The notes beneath the pieces are model-generated. The model was not told where the DNA came from and did not search any database. It saw nothing but the letters and a program-made list of their open reading frames with translations. A stretch of 64,000 nucleotides of DNA from Mycobacterium shimoidei (GTDB lineage Bacteria > Actinomycetota > Actinomycetes > Mycobacteriales > Mycobacteriaceae). Every line of letters starts with the position of its first letter. The first letter of the stretch is position 1. The stretch is taken from NCBI GenBank assembly GCA_002101905.1, contig LQPU01000032.1, positions 62,001-126,000 of the forward strand, given 5' to 3'. A program made the translations under genes and the position numbers. Positions 26,661-35,863 of the stretch are shown here, one piece after another.

Positions 26661-28523
26661 CTAAAACGCGATGGGCACATGCTTTTCCGCGCACGCATCG
26701 ATGACCGCCTTGGTGATGTCTTGCGTGCGCAGCGTCTCCAGGTCGGCCACGGTCACCGAGCCACGGACGGCGCGGTGCTGGGCCGCCACCCGTGAATCTC
26801 GCAGTCGCTCCGCACGTTCGACAACGTTGCGGGCAAACCGGCCGTTCTGCATGACGTCGATGCCGTGACTGCCGTCGGGCGCCCGGTACGCCCGCAGCGT
26901 CTTGCACGCGATGTTCAGCGCCTCGCGCGCAGCCGGTTCCAGGACCGTCGCGCGCGGCTCACCGTAACGCACCGCGATTTCGACCAGTTCGTCCGGCGTG
27001 TACGACGCAAACCGCAGCTTTCGGTTGAAGCGGCCGGCCAAACCCGGGTTGACAGCGAGGAATTCGTCGACTTGTTGCTCGTACCCGGCCCCGATGAAGC
27101 AGAAGTCGAAGCGGTGCACCTCCAGCGCGACGAGCAATTGGTTGACCGCCTCCATCCCGATCATGTCCGGCGTGCCGTCCTGATGACGTTCCACCAGTGA
27201 GTAGAACTCGTCCATGAACAGGATGCGGCCCAGGGACCGGTTGATCAGCTCGTTGGTCTTCGGCCCCGACGCCCCGATGTATTCGCCGCAGAAGTCCGAG
27301 CGCTTGACCTCGATGATCTCGGGATGGCGCACGATGCCCAGCCCCGCGTAGATCTTGCCGATGGCCTGCGCCGTGGTGGTCTTCCCGGTACCGGGCGGGC
27401 CCACCAACAGCACGTGGTTGGTCTGACTGGCCACCGGCAAACCGGCAGCCAGCCGCAAACCGCGAACCTCGATTTGGTCTTCCAGCTCGGCCACCGCCTG
27501 CTTGACCTCGGCCAAGCCCACCTGGCTTTCCAGCAATGCCCGGCCCTCGGCCAGCAGTGCCTCGCGGCGCTGGATGTCTTCGGTTTCGCGGCGCTGCTGA
27601 TCGGATTGCTCGGTCGTGACGTCCCATTTGTCGGTGCGGGTGTTGATGGTTTCCTCGTCGGTCACGACCAGTTGCAGCTCTGGATCGGCCAGCGCATTTT
27701 TCGCGGGCTCGATGAGCGCACCGTTGACGGTGGCCTTGGACAACCAGACTTGGGCGTTGTCCTGCTCGCCGAGCAGCCGGTGGGCCATCCCCCGTACATA
27801 GGCCAGATCGGCTGCGATCAAAGGAAACTCGTTCGGGTCGATCGCTGCGACCGCGCTGTCGGTGAGCTGGTGGCGACGCGATTCGGCCGGGCCGCTGTGC
27901 CCGGCGCGCAGCTCGATTCGGTTCGTCCAGTCCAAGGCGACCAGCGGCTGGCCCAGGTGGGCGGCCGCATGAGCGGCCAGCGTGTTGGTGGCCGCGGTAA
28001 CCGCTGCCATGATGACTGCCTGCGGCGGCAGATCGGCGGTGGCGACCGAGATCACGTCGGGCCAGCGCTGTGTGGCGAACATCAGATAGGCCCGTATGTG
28101 TTGGCGCCACTGGTGGTTTTCCCAGGAGTCCAGCAACGCCGAATCACCCAGCAGCGCAGCGGCTTTCTCATACTGGCCGCCGTCGATGAGGGCGCTGGCC
28201 AGCGCCAGGCCGGCGTGTGACGCCTCGGTCACCGACAGCGACAGGTAGGGCCCGGCTTTGATCGGTGCGGACAGTTGCGTTCCGAGCCGGTTGGTCTCCC
28301 GGTGCAGCCGGGCGCCGTAGGCATAGAGCTCCTGCAGCGTCGACAGCGAATCGTCACCGGTGGCGACCCGGCCAAGCCATGCGTCGGCCATCGATGGATC
28401 GATCTCGGTCGCCTCCCGGAACCGGCTTTGGGCACCGTCCAGATCCGGCGGGCTGACGTCGAGCAGCGCCATCGCCTGATCGAACCGCTTGCGGGCGGCG
28501 ACAATCGACGTGCTGCTGCTCAT
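26661..28523 (-). CDS. eccA2: ESX-2 cytosolic AAA+ ATPase EccA2
   Basis: Encodes 620 residues (619 in M. tuberculosis). The N-terminal ~280 residues are TPR-like helical repeats that bind substrates. The C-terminal CbxX/CfqX-type AAA+ domain has Walker A GPPGTGKTTTA near residue 380, Walker B ILFMDEF, and downstream sensor segments. EccA proteins are thought to strip EspG chaperones from PE/PPE substrates at the membrane machine. The start is three bases after the eccE2 stop. It is the last gene of the ESX-2 operon. Confidence 0.95.
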   Translation of the reverse strand: MSSSTSIVAARKRFDQAMALLDVSPPDLDGAQSRFREATEIDPSMADAWLGRVATGDDSLSTLQELYAYGARLHRETNRLGTQLSAPIKAGPYLSLSVTEASHAGLALASALIDGGQYEKAAALLGDSALLDSWENHQWRQHIRAYLMFATQRWPDVISVATADLPPQAVIMAAVTAATNTLAAHAAAHLGQPLVALDWTNRIELRAGHSGPAESRRHQLTDSAVAAIDPNEFPLIAADLAYVRGMAHRLLGEQDNAQVWLSKATVNGALIEPAKNALADPELQLVVTDEETINTRTDKWDVTTEQSDQQRRETEDIQRREALLAEGRALLESQVGLAEVKQAVAELEDQIEVRGLRLAAGLPVASQTNHVLLVGPPGTGKTTTAQAIGKIYAGLGIVRHPEIIEVKRSDFCGEYIGASGPKTNELINRSLGRILFMDEFYSLVERHQDGTPDMIGMEAVNQLLVALEVHRFDFCFIGAGYEQQVDEFLAVNPGLAGRFNRKLRFASYTPDELVEIAVRYGEPRATVLEPAAREALNIACKTLRAYRAPDGSHGIDVMQNGRFARNVVERAERLRDSRVAAQHRAVRGSVTVADLETLRTQDITKAVIDACAEKHVPIAF

Positions 28524-28526
28524 CGG

Positions 28527-30056
28527 CTAGTCCACGTGTTCGAGCTCGGACGAGGTCGGGATGCTACGCAGTGAGGATACGTAACGGTTCTCGGCGCGGA
28601 ACAACTCGATCTCCACCGTGTGCACCTGCCCGGCCGCCCGCACCTCCACCGTCGCCGGACCAACCTGGGTGATGGCGACGTCGACGTTCCGTCGGTACGG
28701 CTCGCCAGGTTCGCCGACCGAAACCAACGTATTCGGCCGCGGCGCCGGTGCGACCGTGCCGTCGACGACGCTGACAGTGGTGCCCGGGACTGGTCTGGGT
28801 TGATCGACCACGGCGATATCGGGCATTCGAACACTGGCCCAGCGCTGTAGGTTTCGGGTGTGGACGGTGACACGCTCGCCCGCACCGGCCATCCGGATCA
28901 CGATCCGTTTGGCCAGACTGTCTTCCGCGGCGATGTGCACCCGGCTGAAATCACCGGGGTCGTCCAGCGGCAACGCGAGCCGGTTGCCGGCCACCACCTT
29001 GCCGAGCAGAACCCCCGACGGGCCGATCGGAATAGTCAGCGGGCTCGACATGGCACCGCGGCGTAGGCCAACCAGCGTCGGCGTGGGACCGCACAGATTG
29101 GCGGCCGCGGCGTCGGCCTGCTCGCCCGGCAGTGTGCGCAACAGCACGCTGGGCGGGGCCGCGGGCGGTTGGGCGTCACGCACCGTGATCGTGGCCGTGG
29201 CGGTGCCGTCGTGGAATAGCGTGATGTTTTGGATGATCCCGTCGGCGCGCACCGTCCATCCTTGCGCCAGCGTGTCCGAGCTGATGTCGCGCGGGTGGTA
29301 TGAGTAGGTAGTCAGCCAGCCGACGTCACTGCGCACCGAGTTCCAGCGTTGATTATGCCCTTCGAGGGCGGACCGGCCCAGCCGTCGTTCCAACTCGACG
29401 ATGTCGGTGGCCGTGGCGACTCTGGCGCGAATCCCCTGCTGGCGCATGGCATTACTGATCCGCTGCGCGGCCGCCAGCGTCGCTGTGCCGATCGAGGCGC
29501 GCCACTGCAGGGCCTCGGCGTTGCGCATGGCCGCGATCCGCACGACAAGCCAGGTTTCCCGTCGCCCGGCGTAGGGCGGGGTGCCGATCAGCGTGTCGTA
29601 GACCCGTGGATAGTCGCCGACGCTGCGTCGCCGCGCCCCGGCACTGACCACACTGAGCGAATCGATTGTCAGACCGAGACTTTGCTGAAGCAGGGGCCGC
29701 AGATTCCAGATGTCGAGCGTGTTGTCGGTGTGCGTCGACGCCGACCCGGTGAACAGCGTTGGCGTGTGCGCCTTGCCGAGCAACTGCACCGCGGCCGTCG
29801 CGACGCCGTCCTGATACCGGACCCCTCCCCCGGCGCCGTCGTTGGCGACCGTCACCGGCTCCGTCCAGGATTGCGCCCGACCTTGCCTGAGCCACAGCGC
29901 CACCCAGGACCACGCCGGCCTGCGTCGCCAGTGCACCACACCGACGGCGATCCCGAATACCAAACCGATTGCCGCACCCGGATATCCACCGATAGCCCAG
30001 CCAATCGAGGTGGCCGCCAGGACACCGGCGATGGTGGCGAGCTTGGTGACGTTCAT
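28527..30056 (-). CDS. eccE2: ESX-2 membrane component EccE2
   Basis: Encodes 509 residues. Two membrane helices lie at residues ~5-50 (TIAGVLAATSIGWAIGG and GAAIGLVFGIAVGVV), followed by the long soluble EccE domain with the motif of paired beta-strands around PIGPSGVLLGKVVAG near residue 340. EccE forms the periphery of the ESX core with EccB, EccC and EccD. Its ATG overlaps the mycP2 stop (ATGA). Slightly shorter than the M. tuberculosis protein. Confidence 0.93.
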   Translation of the reverse strand: MNVTKLATIAGVLAATSIGWAIGGYPGAAIGLVFGIAVGVVHWRRRPAWSWVALWLRQGRAQSWTEPVTVANDGAGGGVRYQDGVATAAVQLLGKAHTPTLFTGSASTHTDNTLDIWNLRPLLQQSLGLTIDSLSVVSAGARRRSVGDYPRVYDTLIGTPPYAGRRETWLVVRIAAMRNAEALQWRASIGTATLAAAQRISNAMRQQGIRARVATATDIVELERRLGRSALEGHNQRWNSVRSDVGWLTTYSYHPRDISSDTLAQGWTVRADGIIQNITLFHDGTATATITVRDAQPPAAPPSVLLRTLPGEQADAAAANLCGPTPTLVGLRRGAMSSPLTIPIGPSGVLLGKVVAGNRLALPLDDPGDFSRVHIAAEDSLAKRIVIRMAGAGERVTVHTRNLQRWASVRMPDIAVVDQPRPVPGTTVSVVDGTVAPAPRPNTLVSVGEPGEPYRRNVDVAITQVGPATVEVRAAGQVHTVEIELFRAENRYVSSLRSIPTSSELEHVD

Positions 30057-31684
30057 CTGGTGCGCCGGGCGCGAGCGACGGACAAGGCAATCACCGCGAC
30101 ACCAAGCACGACACCGGCGAATACCAGTGCGACCGTCCGGGCCCGGTGATCAGGTCCGGGCGGCGGCGCGGCGGGCTGTACCACACGACTCTGTGCGCCC
30201 GGCGGAACCCGTTCTCCGGCAGGCACATCGAAGGTCAACGCGGCCACCGGATCGACTACCCCGTAGCCCACCTGATTGTCGACTCCGCGCGGCGGGTTAT
30301 GCGCGGTCGCCAGGATCCGGTTGATGACCTGGTGCGCGGACAATTCCGGGTACTTGGCCCGCACCAGTGCAGCGACTCCGCTGACGTAGGCCGCCGAAAA
30401 GCTGGTCCCCCAAAACGGTATCGTTCGTTCGCCCGGGCGCACCGGCGGATACGCGTTGGCGGGCGTACCAGTTTGCGGGGACAGTCCCATGATCCCGACA
30501 CCGGGTGCTGCCGCGGCCACCCAGGGACCGGCGAGACTCCTGCTGATCGGCGCGCCCGCATTGTCGACCGCGCCCACCGACAGCACATAGTCGGAGAACC
30601 AGGACGGCGACGAGACCGTCTTGACCTGATGCCAGTCGCGTGGGTCAGCGGGATCCAATGGGTCGAAGGAGGGATTCTGCGCGCAGGACTCCTCCCCGTC
30701 GTTACCCGCCGCCGCGACGATTACCGCGTCCTTGATGGTGGCCGCGTACCAGACCGCGGCGCCCAGCGCACTCTGATCCAGTGGGTCGGCCGCTGAGACG
30801 CACGAGGTGACGCTGATGTTGATGACTTTGGCGCCCATGTTGGCCGCATGCACGATCGCTTTGGCCAGCGTGGCGATGGTGCCGGCCTTTCGGCTGGCCT
30901 CCGCATCGCCGGCGCGCGGATGCTCGGGCTCGTAGGCGCGGGAAGACTGCCGGATGGAGATGAGCACCGCGTGCGGGGCTACCCCGACGACGCCGTCGGG
31001 CGTGCCCGGTTCCGGGGGTGGCACCTCGGGATCTTCCGGCTGGTCGAGTGCCGGTACGCCCGGGCCGTTGGAGGGTTCATCCGGCGGCGGCGGTGGCGGT
31101 TCGGCCGGTTCGGTTTGGGTGATCGTCACCGCCGGCGGAGGTGGCGCCGGCGCGGCCGGCGCCGGGGCGTCGATCGGTGGCGGTGGCGCGGACTCGGCGC
31201 GCGCCGGCCCGGCCGGGGCCGCGAACGCTGCGCTGACCGGCATGGGTGCGGGCATCGGAATGCCCTGGGGCGCAGCGCCAATCACCGATGCCACGATGGT
31301 CCCGTGTGCGTCGCAATCCATCAGCCCGTCGCCGCCCATGATGTAGTCGCCGCCGGCGACGACCGGCAGCCGTCCGCTCGGATTGACTCCGGTGTCGATC
31401 ACCGCCACCGGCACACCGTTGCCGGTCGAGTACTCCCAGGCCTTGCTGACGTTGAGCATGGTGAATCCGGGCGCGGTGACGGTCACATCCGGGTCGGCGA
31501 CGGTGGTTGTGCGCGCGCACGCGTTGCTTTGCCGCATCGGCTGGTCCGGGCCGGGCGCATCGTCGGCAGGCACTCGGCTCGGGTCGACGCTTGGTGGCGG
31601 AATAGATTGAGCAGCAGGCAGATTCGTGCACAGCGCGGTCAGGGCGGTCGCCGCCGCAATCGAGAGGGTCCGGCGCGGCGTCAT
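30053..31684 (-). CDS. mycP2: ESX-2 mycosin (subtilisin-like protease) MycP2
   Basis: Encodes 543 residues: signal peptide (~1-30), a catalytic domain with Asp in VAVIDTGVN, His in DCDAHGT, Ser in WGTSFSAAYVSG, and a C-terminal membrane helix. A Pro/Ala/Glu-rich insertion of roughly 95 residues splits the catalytic domain after the His motif, before GVVGVAPHA; MycP1 at 51563-52912 has only a few residues there. The start was set at 31684, where ATG overlaps the eccD2 stop (ATGA); a longer frame upstream is eccD2 in another phase. Mycosins are required for ESX complex stability and process some substrates. Confidence 0.95.
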   Translation of the reverse strand: MTPRRTLSIAAATALTALCTNLPAAQSIPPPSVDPSRVPADDAPGPDQPMRQSNACARTTTVADPDVTVTAPGFTMLNVSKAWEYSTGNGVPVAVIDTGVNPSGRLPVVAGGDYIMGGDGLMDCDAHGTIVASVIGAAPQGIPMPAPMPVSAAFAAPAGPARAESAPPPPIDAPAPAAPAPPPPAVTITQTEPAEPPPPPPDEPSNGPGVPALDQPEDPEVPPPEPGTPDGVVGVAPHAVLISIRQSSRAYEPEHPRAGDAEASRKAGTIATLAKAIVHAANMGAKVINISVTSCVSAADPLDQSALGAAVWYAATIKDAVIVAAAGNDGEESCAQNPSFDPLDPADPRDWHQVKTVSSPSWFSDYVLSVGAVDNAGAPISRSLAGPWVAAAAPGVGIMGLSPQTGTPANAYPPVRPGERTIPFWGTSFSAAYVSGVAALVRAKYPELSAHQVINRILATAHNPPRGVDNQVGYGVVDPVAALTFDVPAGERVPPGAQSRVVQPAAPPPGPDHRARTVALVFAGVVLGVAVIALSVARARRTR

Positions 31685-33162
31685 CGCATGCGTACCCAGG
31701 TGAACAACCCACCGATCCAGGCGGCCAACGGCAATGCCGCGGTGATTGCCGCCAACTCGAGCCATTCGGTGAGCATCCGCACCAGCGGGGTAAACCGGGT
31801 GACCGGGACCAGCAGCGCCGCGGCCAGACCGCACCCGCCGAACGCCGCCAGCGCCAACGCCGCCCACAGCACCGAGTCGGCCGAATCCGCCGGCTGGTGC
31901 ACGACGTATTTGGCGACGCACACACATGTCGCCGCCGCCGCGCCGCAGACCAGCGCAACGGCCTGGCGCTTGTCGGTGAAAGCCCGCCCACGGCTGATGA
32001 AGATGAGCACGAACAGCCCGGCCAGCACCGCGGCGGGCACACTGCGGGCCCGTCCGGGCATCAGCGTCGCCCACACACCGGCCGGTAGTGCGAGCGCCGC
32101 ACCCACACAGATACCGGTGAGCACCCGGTTGGCGCGCACCGCCGCCGCGGCGATCTGTTCTCCGGACGGCGTGCTGTCCGGGTTCGATTCGTCTTCGCCG
32201 CCGCTCGGCACCGGGGCGACGGTATCGGCTGGCAGCCCGTCCGCGCGACTGAACAGGTCACGGCCGGTGATCGAGCCGAAGTGCGGCGGCCGGATCCGCG
32301 CGACCCACAACGCGATCGTCGGTGCCAGCGTCAAGATCACCAGCAATGCGATCAGCGTGCACATGCCCAGCCATTGGGCAGGAATTGGTCGCCACATGCG
32401 GGCGGCGGCGACCGCGCCGCCCACCGCGCACAACGTCACCACGGCAGCAGCCACGCTGAGACGACGCCGTGTCAGCGCGGCGATGCCCCAGGCCAGCAGG
32501 GCCAGGGCGAGACTGGCAATGAACAGGTGCGCCGAGCCGAGCTGCCCGGGCGCTGCGGCCCCCGCTCCCACCGCCAGCAGCGGCACCGCGATCCACGCGA
32601 ATCCGTCGAGCAGATCCCGTCGATCCGGCCACCACAGCCAAATGGCGGCCGCGCCGGCCACCATCACCAGGCCGAGCACGCCGACGGCAACGGCGGGCTG
32701 AGCCGAGTCCGTCGCCGCACGAGCGCGTACGCCCAGGGCGATCAGCGTCGCGGCAACCATCGCCAGGATCACCAGCGCGACGTGTGCCGCGGTGGCGGCA
32801 GTGACCGGTTCGAACAATTTCCTGCCGATCCGCGCCAGTCCCGTCGACAGCGACTCGTACTGCGGTTCAAAAGAATCCCCTGGCGTCGCCGGGACCAGAA
32901 CCAGGGTTGCTCCGTCCTCGATGCCCAGTTCATCGAGGGTCTTGCGCACATCCAGGCGAGTGCCGTTGGCCTTGTGCAGTTCGTAGCCCACGCCGGTTTG
33001 CAGGCCGCTCATACCGCGGCGTTTGAGCTCGTCGCTGAACAGCTCGACGAGGTTGTCGATGAACATCTCGATCGGTACCGCCGCCGGATACACCTGCGAA
33101 ATAAGGTGCTCGCCGTACACCACCGCGACCGCGCAGCGTGCCGGAAACGACACCTTGGCCAT
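31681..33162 (-). CDS. eccD2: ESX-2 membrane channel component EccD2
   Basis: Encodes 493 residues. An N-terminal ubiquitin-like domain (~5-90; RLDVRKTLDELGIEDGATLVLV) is followed by about eleven membrane helices from residue ~125 to the end. EccD dimers line the inner-membrane cavity of the ESX machine. It starts at the TAATG junction with the upstream ATPase gene, a one-base overlap. Slightly shorter than M. tuberculosis EccD2 as I recall it. Confidence 0.95.
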   Translation of the reverse strand: MAKVSFPARCAVAVVYGEHLISQVYPAAVPIEMFIDNLVELFSDELKRRGMSGLQTGVGYELHKANGTRLDVRKTLDELGIEDGATLVLVPATPGDSFEPQYESLSTGLARIGRKLFEPVTAATAAHVALVILAMVAATLIALGVRARAATDSAQPAVAVGVLGLVMVAGAAAIWLWWPDRRDLLDGFAWIAVPLLAVGAGAAAPGQLGSAHLFIASLALALLAWGIAALTRRRLSVAAAVVTLCAVGGAVAAARMWRPIPAQWLGMCTLIALLVILTLAPTIALWVARIRPPHFGSITGRDLFSRADGLPADTVAPVPSGGEDESNPDSTPSGEQIAAAAVRANRVLTGICVGAALALPAGVWATLMPGRARSVPAAVLAGLFVLIFISRGRAFTDKRQAVALVCGAAAATCVCVAKYVVHQPADSADSVLWAALALAAFGGCGLAAALLVPVTRFTPLVRMLTEWLELAAITAALPLAAWIGGLFTWVRMR

Positions 33163-34241
33163 TAATGCGGCCTGTCCGCTTCCGGGGTGTATTTGTCGGC
33201 CAGCGCGGCGGTGATCTCAAATAGCCGCAACCGTGTTTTCTTTTTCACTTCGTGTTGTGTATCAATGATGCCGCCTTTTGCAAGATGCGGATCGTACGGC
33301 ATGAATTCGACGCTAGCTCCGGATTGTGCAAAACGCTCCGTGAGATAAAGTCTGGCGTTGTTATCGTATTTGTTGCGGCTGTCATTGAGAATGATCATGC
33401 TTCGGGACACGAGTTCGTGATAACCCATCGACCGCAATAAATCGATTGAACGTGTTACCGGCAACGAGGTATCCGCAGTTAGGCCGGACACGAAAACAAT
33501 GGTGTCGCACGCGTCGAACACCGCCTTCATCACCGGGTGTTCGAGGTCGTCGGAGGTGTCGACGACGATGACGTTGTGTGTGCGTCGCAGCCGCGACAGC
33601 ACCCCGGTGAACATCGCCGGAACCAGCGGCCGAGGTTGGTCGGAGACCCGGTTGCCGGCCAGCACATCCAATCCGAGGCTGTTCTGCCCCAGGTGTTCCC
33701 GAATATCGGCATAGCCTTGGACATCGGTGTCATTCAGCACGTCGGAGTAATCGCCGGGCGGGGCCTCGTCGATGCGGCCGGCCAACGTTCCGAAACCGGG
33801 CGCGGCGTCGATTGCGACGACGTTCTCCGGGCGGCACTCGCGAAATACCGCGCCGATGCAGGCGGTCATGGTGGTCTTGCCGACGCCGCCCTTGCCGGAG
33901 ACCACCCCGATGACGTACTGCTTGCGGATGTGGCGCCGTATGCGGGCCTGCAGCTCACGAAAGTGCCGCTCCCTCGGAGATTCACCGGGATTTATTGCGT
34001 GAAATGAGGCCGCATAAATTAACTTGCGCCATCCGGAATTCGGTGGAATTTTCCGCGGTGCGACCATATCGGAAATGCGCACTGTCTCGGAGACCGATTC
34101 CGTTTGTCCAGGACGCGTGACGGGCGATTCGCTCCAGACCGGGCCGCTCTGCTCCGACAAATCTGCGGGCGCTTTCCACGGATTAGTCACGGTGCAGATG
34201 CTAACACCGTGCTTTTGGCTAGACAGCTTTTCGATGGGCAT
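33162..34241 (-). CDS. ESX-2 EspI-like MinD/ParA ATPase (Rv3888c-like)
   Basis: Encodes 359 residues: a ~75-residue disordered head, then GWRKLIYAASFHAINPGESP, shared with the Rv3860-like protein at 22750-23910, then a MinD-like ATPase with Walker A GKGGVGKTT and AIDAAPGFGTLAG. ESX-1 EspI, the best-studied relative, turns down secretion when ATP is low; a similar role for ESX-2 is inference. I chose ATG 34241 because ACAGGAG lies 5 bases upstream; the gene then overlaps espG2 by 23 bases. A GTG at 34200 is the alternative start. Confidence 0.88.
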   Translation of the reverse strand: MPIEKLSSQKHGVSICTVTNPWKAPADLSEQSGPVWSESPVTRPGQTESVSETVRISDMVAPRKIPPNSGWRKLIYAASFHAINPGESPRERHFRELQARIRRHIRKQYVIGVVSGKGGVGKTTMTACIGAVFRECRPENVVAIDAAPGFGTLAGRIDEAPPGDYSDVLNDTDVQGYADIREHLGQNSLGLDVLAGNRVSDQPRPLVPAMFTGVLSRLRRTHNVIVVDTSDDLEHPVMKAVFDACDTIVFVSGLTADTSLPVTRSIDLLRSMGYHELVSRSMIILNDSRNKYDNNARLYLTERFAQSGASVEFMPYDPHLAKGGIIDTQHEVKKKTRLRLFEITAALADKYTPEADRPH

Positions 34242-35064
34242 ACCACTCCTGTCCCGCGGGCAGCCGCCGCAGCATGCCTGCCACTGCGGATGCGATGGCG
34301 TTGTTCGTGCCCGGGCCCACGACCAGCCACACCCGGCCGGCATATGTCAGCTGCTCGACAACCAGTCGCCCTTCTTCAGTGTCGATGATCGTCACCGCGC
34401 CCTGGTCGATGTGCGCCCGCGCCGGCCGGTCGGTGGCCGCCCCGTATTGGATCGCGACGATGGCGGCCTGCGCGGCGCGCTGCTCGTCGGCAACCCACCG
34501 CAAGATCCTTCGCTGGTCCGTCTCGAGCCGGTGCCGCGCCAGCAGGGCGCGCAGCGCCTGCGGGCTGGCCGCTGCGGCACGCACGGCCGAGGCGTCCAGG
34601 GTGACCGGGCGCAGCGGTGCCGCCGGCCGCGACCCGCAGAGCCGCTCGATCTCGGTCGCGATTACCACGTTGGCCGGCCCCTCGGCGGCAGCGATCCCGG
34701 CTCCGTGCAGGTGAATCAGTTCGCCCGCTCGCTCGATGACCACCCACCACGTGGCGTACCTGGCCAGCAGCGCCCGCCTTGTTGCGGCCTGGCCCGGGCG
34801 GCTCAGGTGGACCAGCACCGCAACGTCGCGACGGGACAGCACCGTCAGCCACTCCAGTACGGTGGCGTCGACGTCACCTGACTCGTTGACGACGCCCCAC
34901 GCGCGCAACTCGACGATCACTGGGTGCGTCAACGCCACCTGTTTGGGTTCAACGCTGGGCAGGTGCGGGCGCAGGCTCAGCTCAGGTGCCACGACTTCGA
35001 TCCCGGTGAGGACCTGTAGTACCCACAGGCCGTCTAGGGTGGTCGTCAACACCTTGTCCGCCAA
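34219..35064 (-). CDS. espG2: ESX-2 PE/PPE chaperone EspG2
   Basis: Encodes 281 residues (276 in M. tuberculosis). Conserved ends: TTTLDGLWVLQVLTGIEV at the N-terminus and RRLPAGQEWYAHRK at the C-terminus; the central ATWWVVIERAGELIHLH is also typical. EspG proteins bind the tip of the PPE partner of cognate PE/PPE pairs and keep them soluble until export, so the client here should be PE36/PPE69. The gene follows esxC by 19 bases in the same operon. Confidence 0.93.
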   Translation of the reverse strand: MADKVLTTTLDGLWVLQVLTGIEVVAPELSLRPHLPSVEPKQVALTHPVIVELRAWGVVNESGDVDATVLEWLTVLSRRDVAVLVHLSRPGQAATRRALLARYATWWVVIERAGELIHLHGAGIAAAEGPANVVIATEIERLCGSRPAAPLRPVTLDASAVRAAAASPQALRALLARHRLETDQRRILRWVADEQRAAQAAIVAIQYGAATDRPARAHIDQGAVTIIDTEEGRLVVEQLTYAGRVWLVVGPGTNNAIASAVAGMLRRLPAGQEWYAHRKAV

Positions 35065-35083
35065 CGCATCCCGTAGGCAGTGG

Positions 35084-35374
35084 CTAGATGAACGCTTGAC
35101 TGATGGCTTGGTCGGTCGCCTGCGCGCTTTCGGCGGTGTCGTTGACGACGCGCCCGTGTTGGCTCACGGTGTGAATCAGGCCCTCTAAGCCGTGCAGCAT
35201 CTGCTGCTGCGCGTCGAAGAACGCTGCGGCGCCGGTACCTTGGAAGAAGTCGGCCAGCGCTTGGGTGCGGTGCTGGATGTCGTCGTGAATTTCCATCAAC
35301 TGCGCGGCGCGCGAAGCGACGTCGGATGCGAAACCGGTGACGGCGCCGTAGTTGTAGGTGATTTGGTCTGACAT
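35084..35374 (-). CDS. esxC: ESX-2 WXG100-family substrate EsxC
   Basis: Encodes 96 residues, opening MSDQITYNYGAVTGFASDVA like M. tuberculosis EsxC. It is an all-helical hairpin; the canonical WXG turn is replaced by GTGAAAFFDAQ, as it is in EsxC of M. tuberculosis. It should pair with EsxD as a secreted heterodimer. It is 38 bases downstream of esxD. Confidence 0.95.
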   Translation of the reverse strand: MSDQITYNYGAVTGFASDVASRAAQLMEIHDDIQHRTQALADFFQGTGAAAFFDAQQQMLHGLEGLIHTVSQHGRVVNDTAESAQATDQAISQAFI

Positions 35375-35412
35375 TATCTATTCCTGTCTAGTTGCTTCGC
35401 TATTGACGGGGC

Positions 35413-35730
35413 TTAACGCGCACCGGTGAAGAGTCCGGTAAACCCATGGGACGCATCGGCTTCGTGGTTTTCCATGAGGGCTGCGGCCCGGCCGAGTCCG
35501 TGGGCCAGCCGTTGACCACCGGCGACGGTCTGTTGTAGGTCGTGGTTGATTTGTCCTGCGGTGGCCAGCGACGTGGAGCCTGCCTGGCCATGCCAGGTCG
35601 CCACACCGATGACGTTTTCATGGCCGGACAGATATTCGTTGGCCACGGCGGTTGCATACTGCAGGGCCGATTCGATGGCCTGCTGGGTGCTGCGCAGCAA
35701 TTCCGGTGTCACGACAGTTGCGTTCGGCAT
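35413..35730 (-). CDS. esxD: ESX-2 WXG100-family substrate EsxD
   Basis: Encodes 105 residues. The WXG turn is ATWHGQAG in the middle, and the conserved tail is AAALMENHEAD, close to M. tuberculosis EsxD; as there, the tail has HEAD rather than a YxxxD signal. I set the start at ATG 35730 because GGGAG lies 5 bases upstream; an in-frame GTG two codons earlier overlaps that ribosome site. EsxD should pair with EsxC for export by ESX-2. Confidence 0.94.
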   Translation of the reverse strand: MPNATVVTPELLRSTQQAIESALQYATAVANEYLSGHENVIGVATWHGQAGSTSLATAGQINHDLQQTVAGGQRLAHGLGRAAALMENHEADASHGFTGLFTGAR

Positions 35731-35863
35731 GCCCACTCCCTGTTCTCAGCCGCTTGCACGCGGGGGTTTGGCTAGGAGTTTATGGCCGATTCGGTGGCTG
35801 TCACTTCACCTGTGGACAACCTGTTGAATTCGCGATAGCTGCTGTGGCACAACATTATTGCTG

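Noticed and set aside
31685..32074. N-terminal extension of mycP2 by ~130 codons
   Set aside because: It is eccD2 in another phase; the ATGA overlap at 31681-31684 followed by a proper signal peptide fixes the start.
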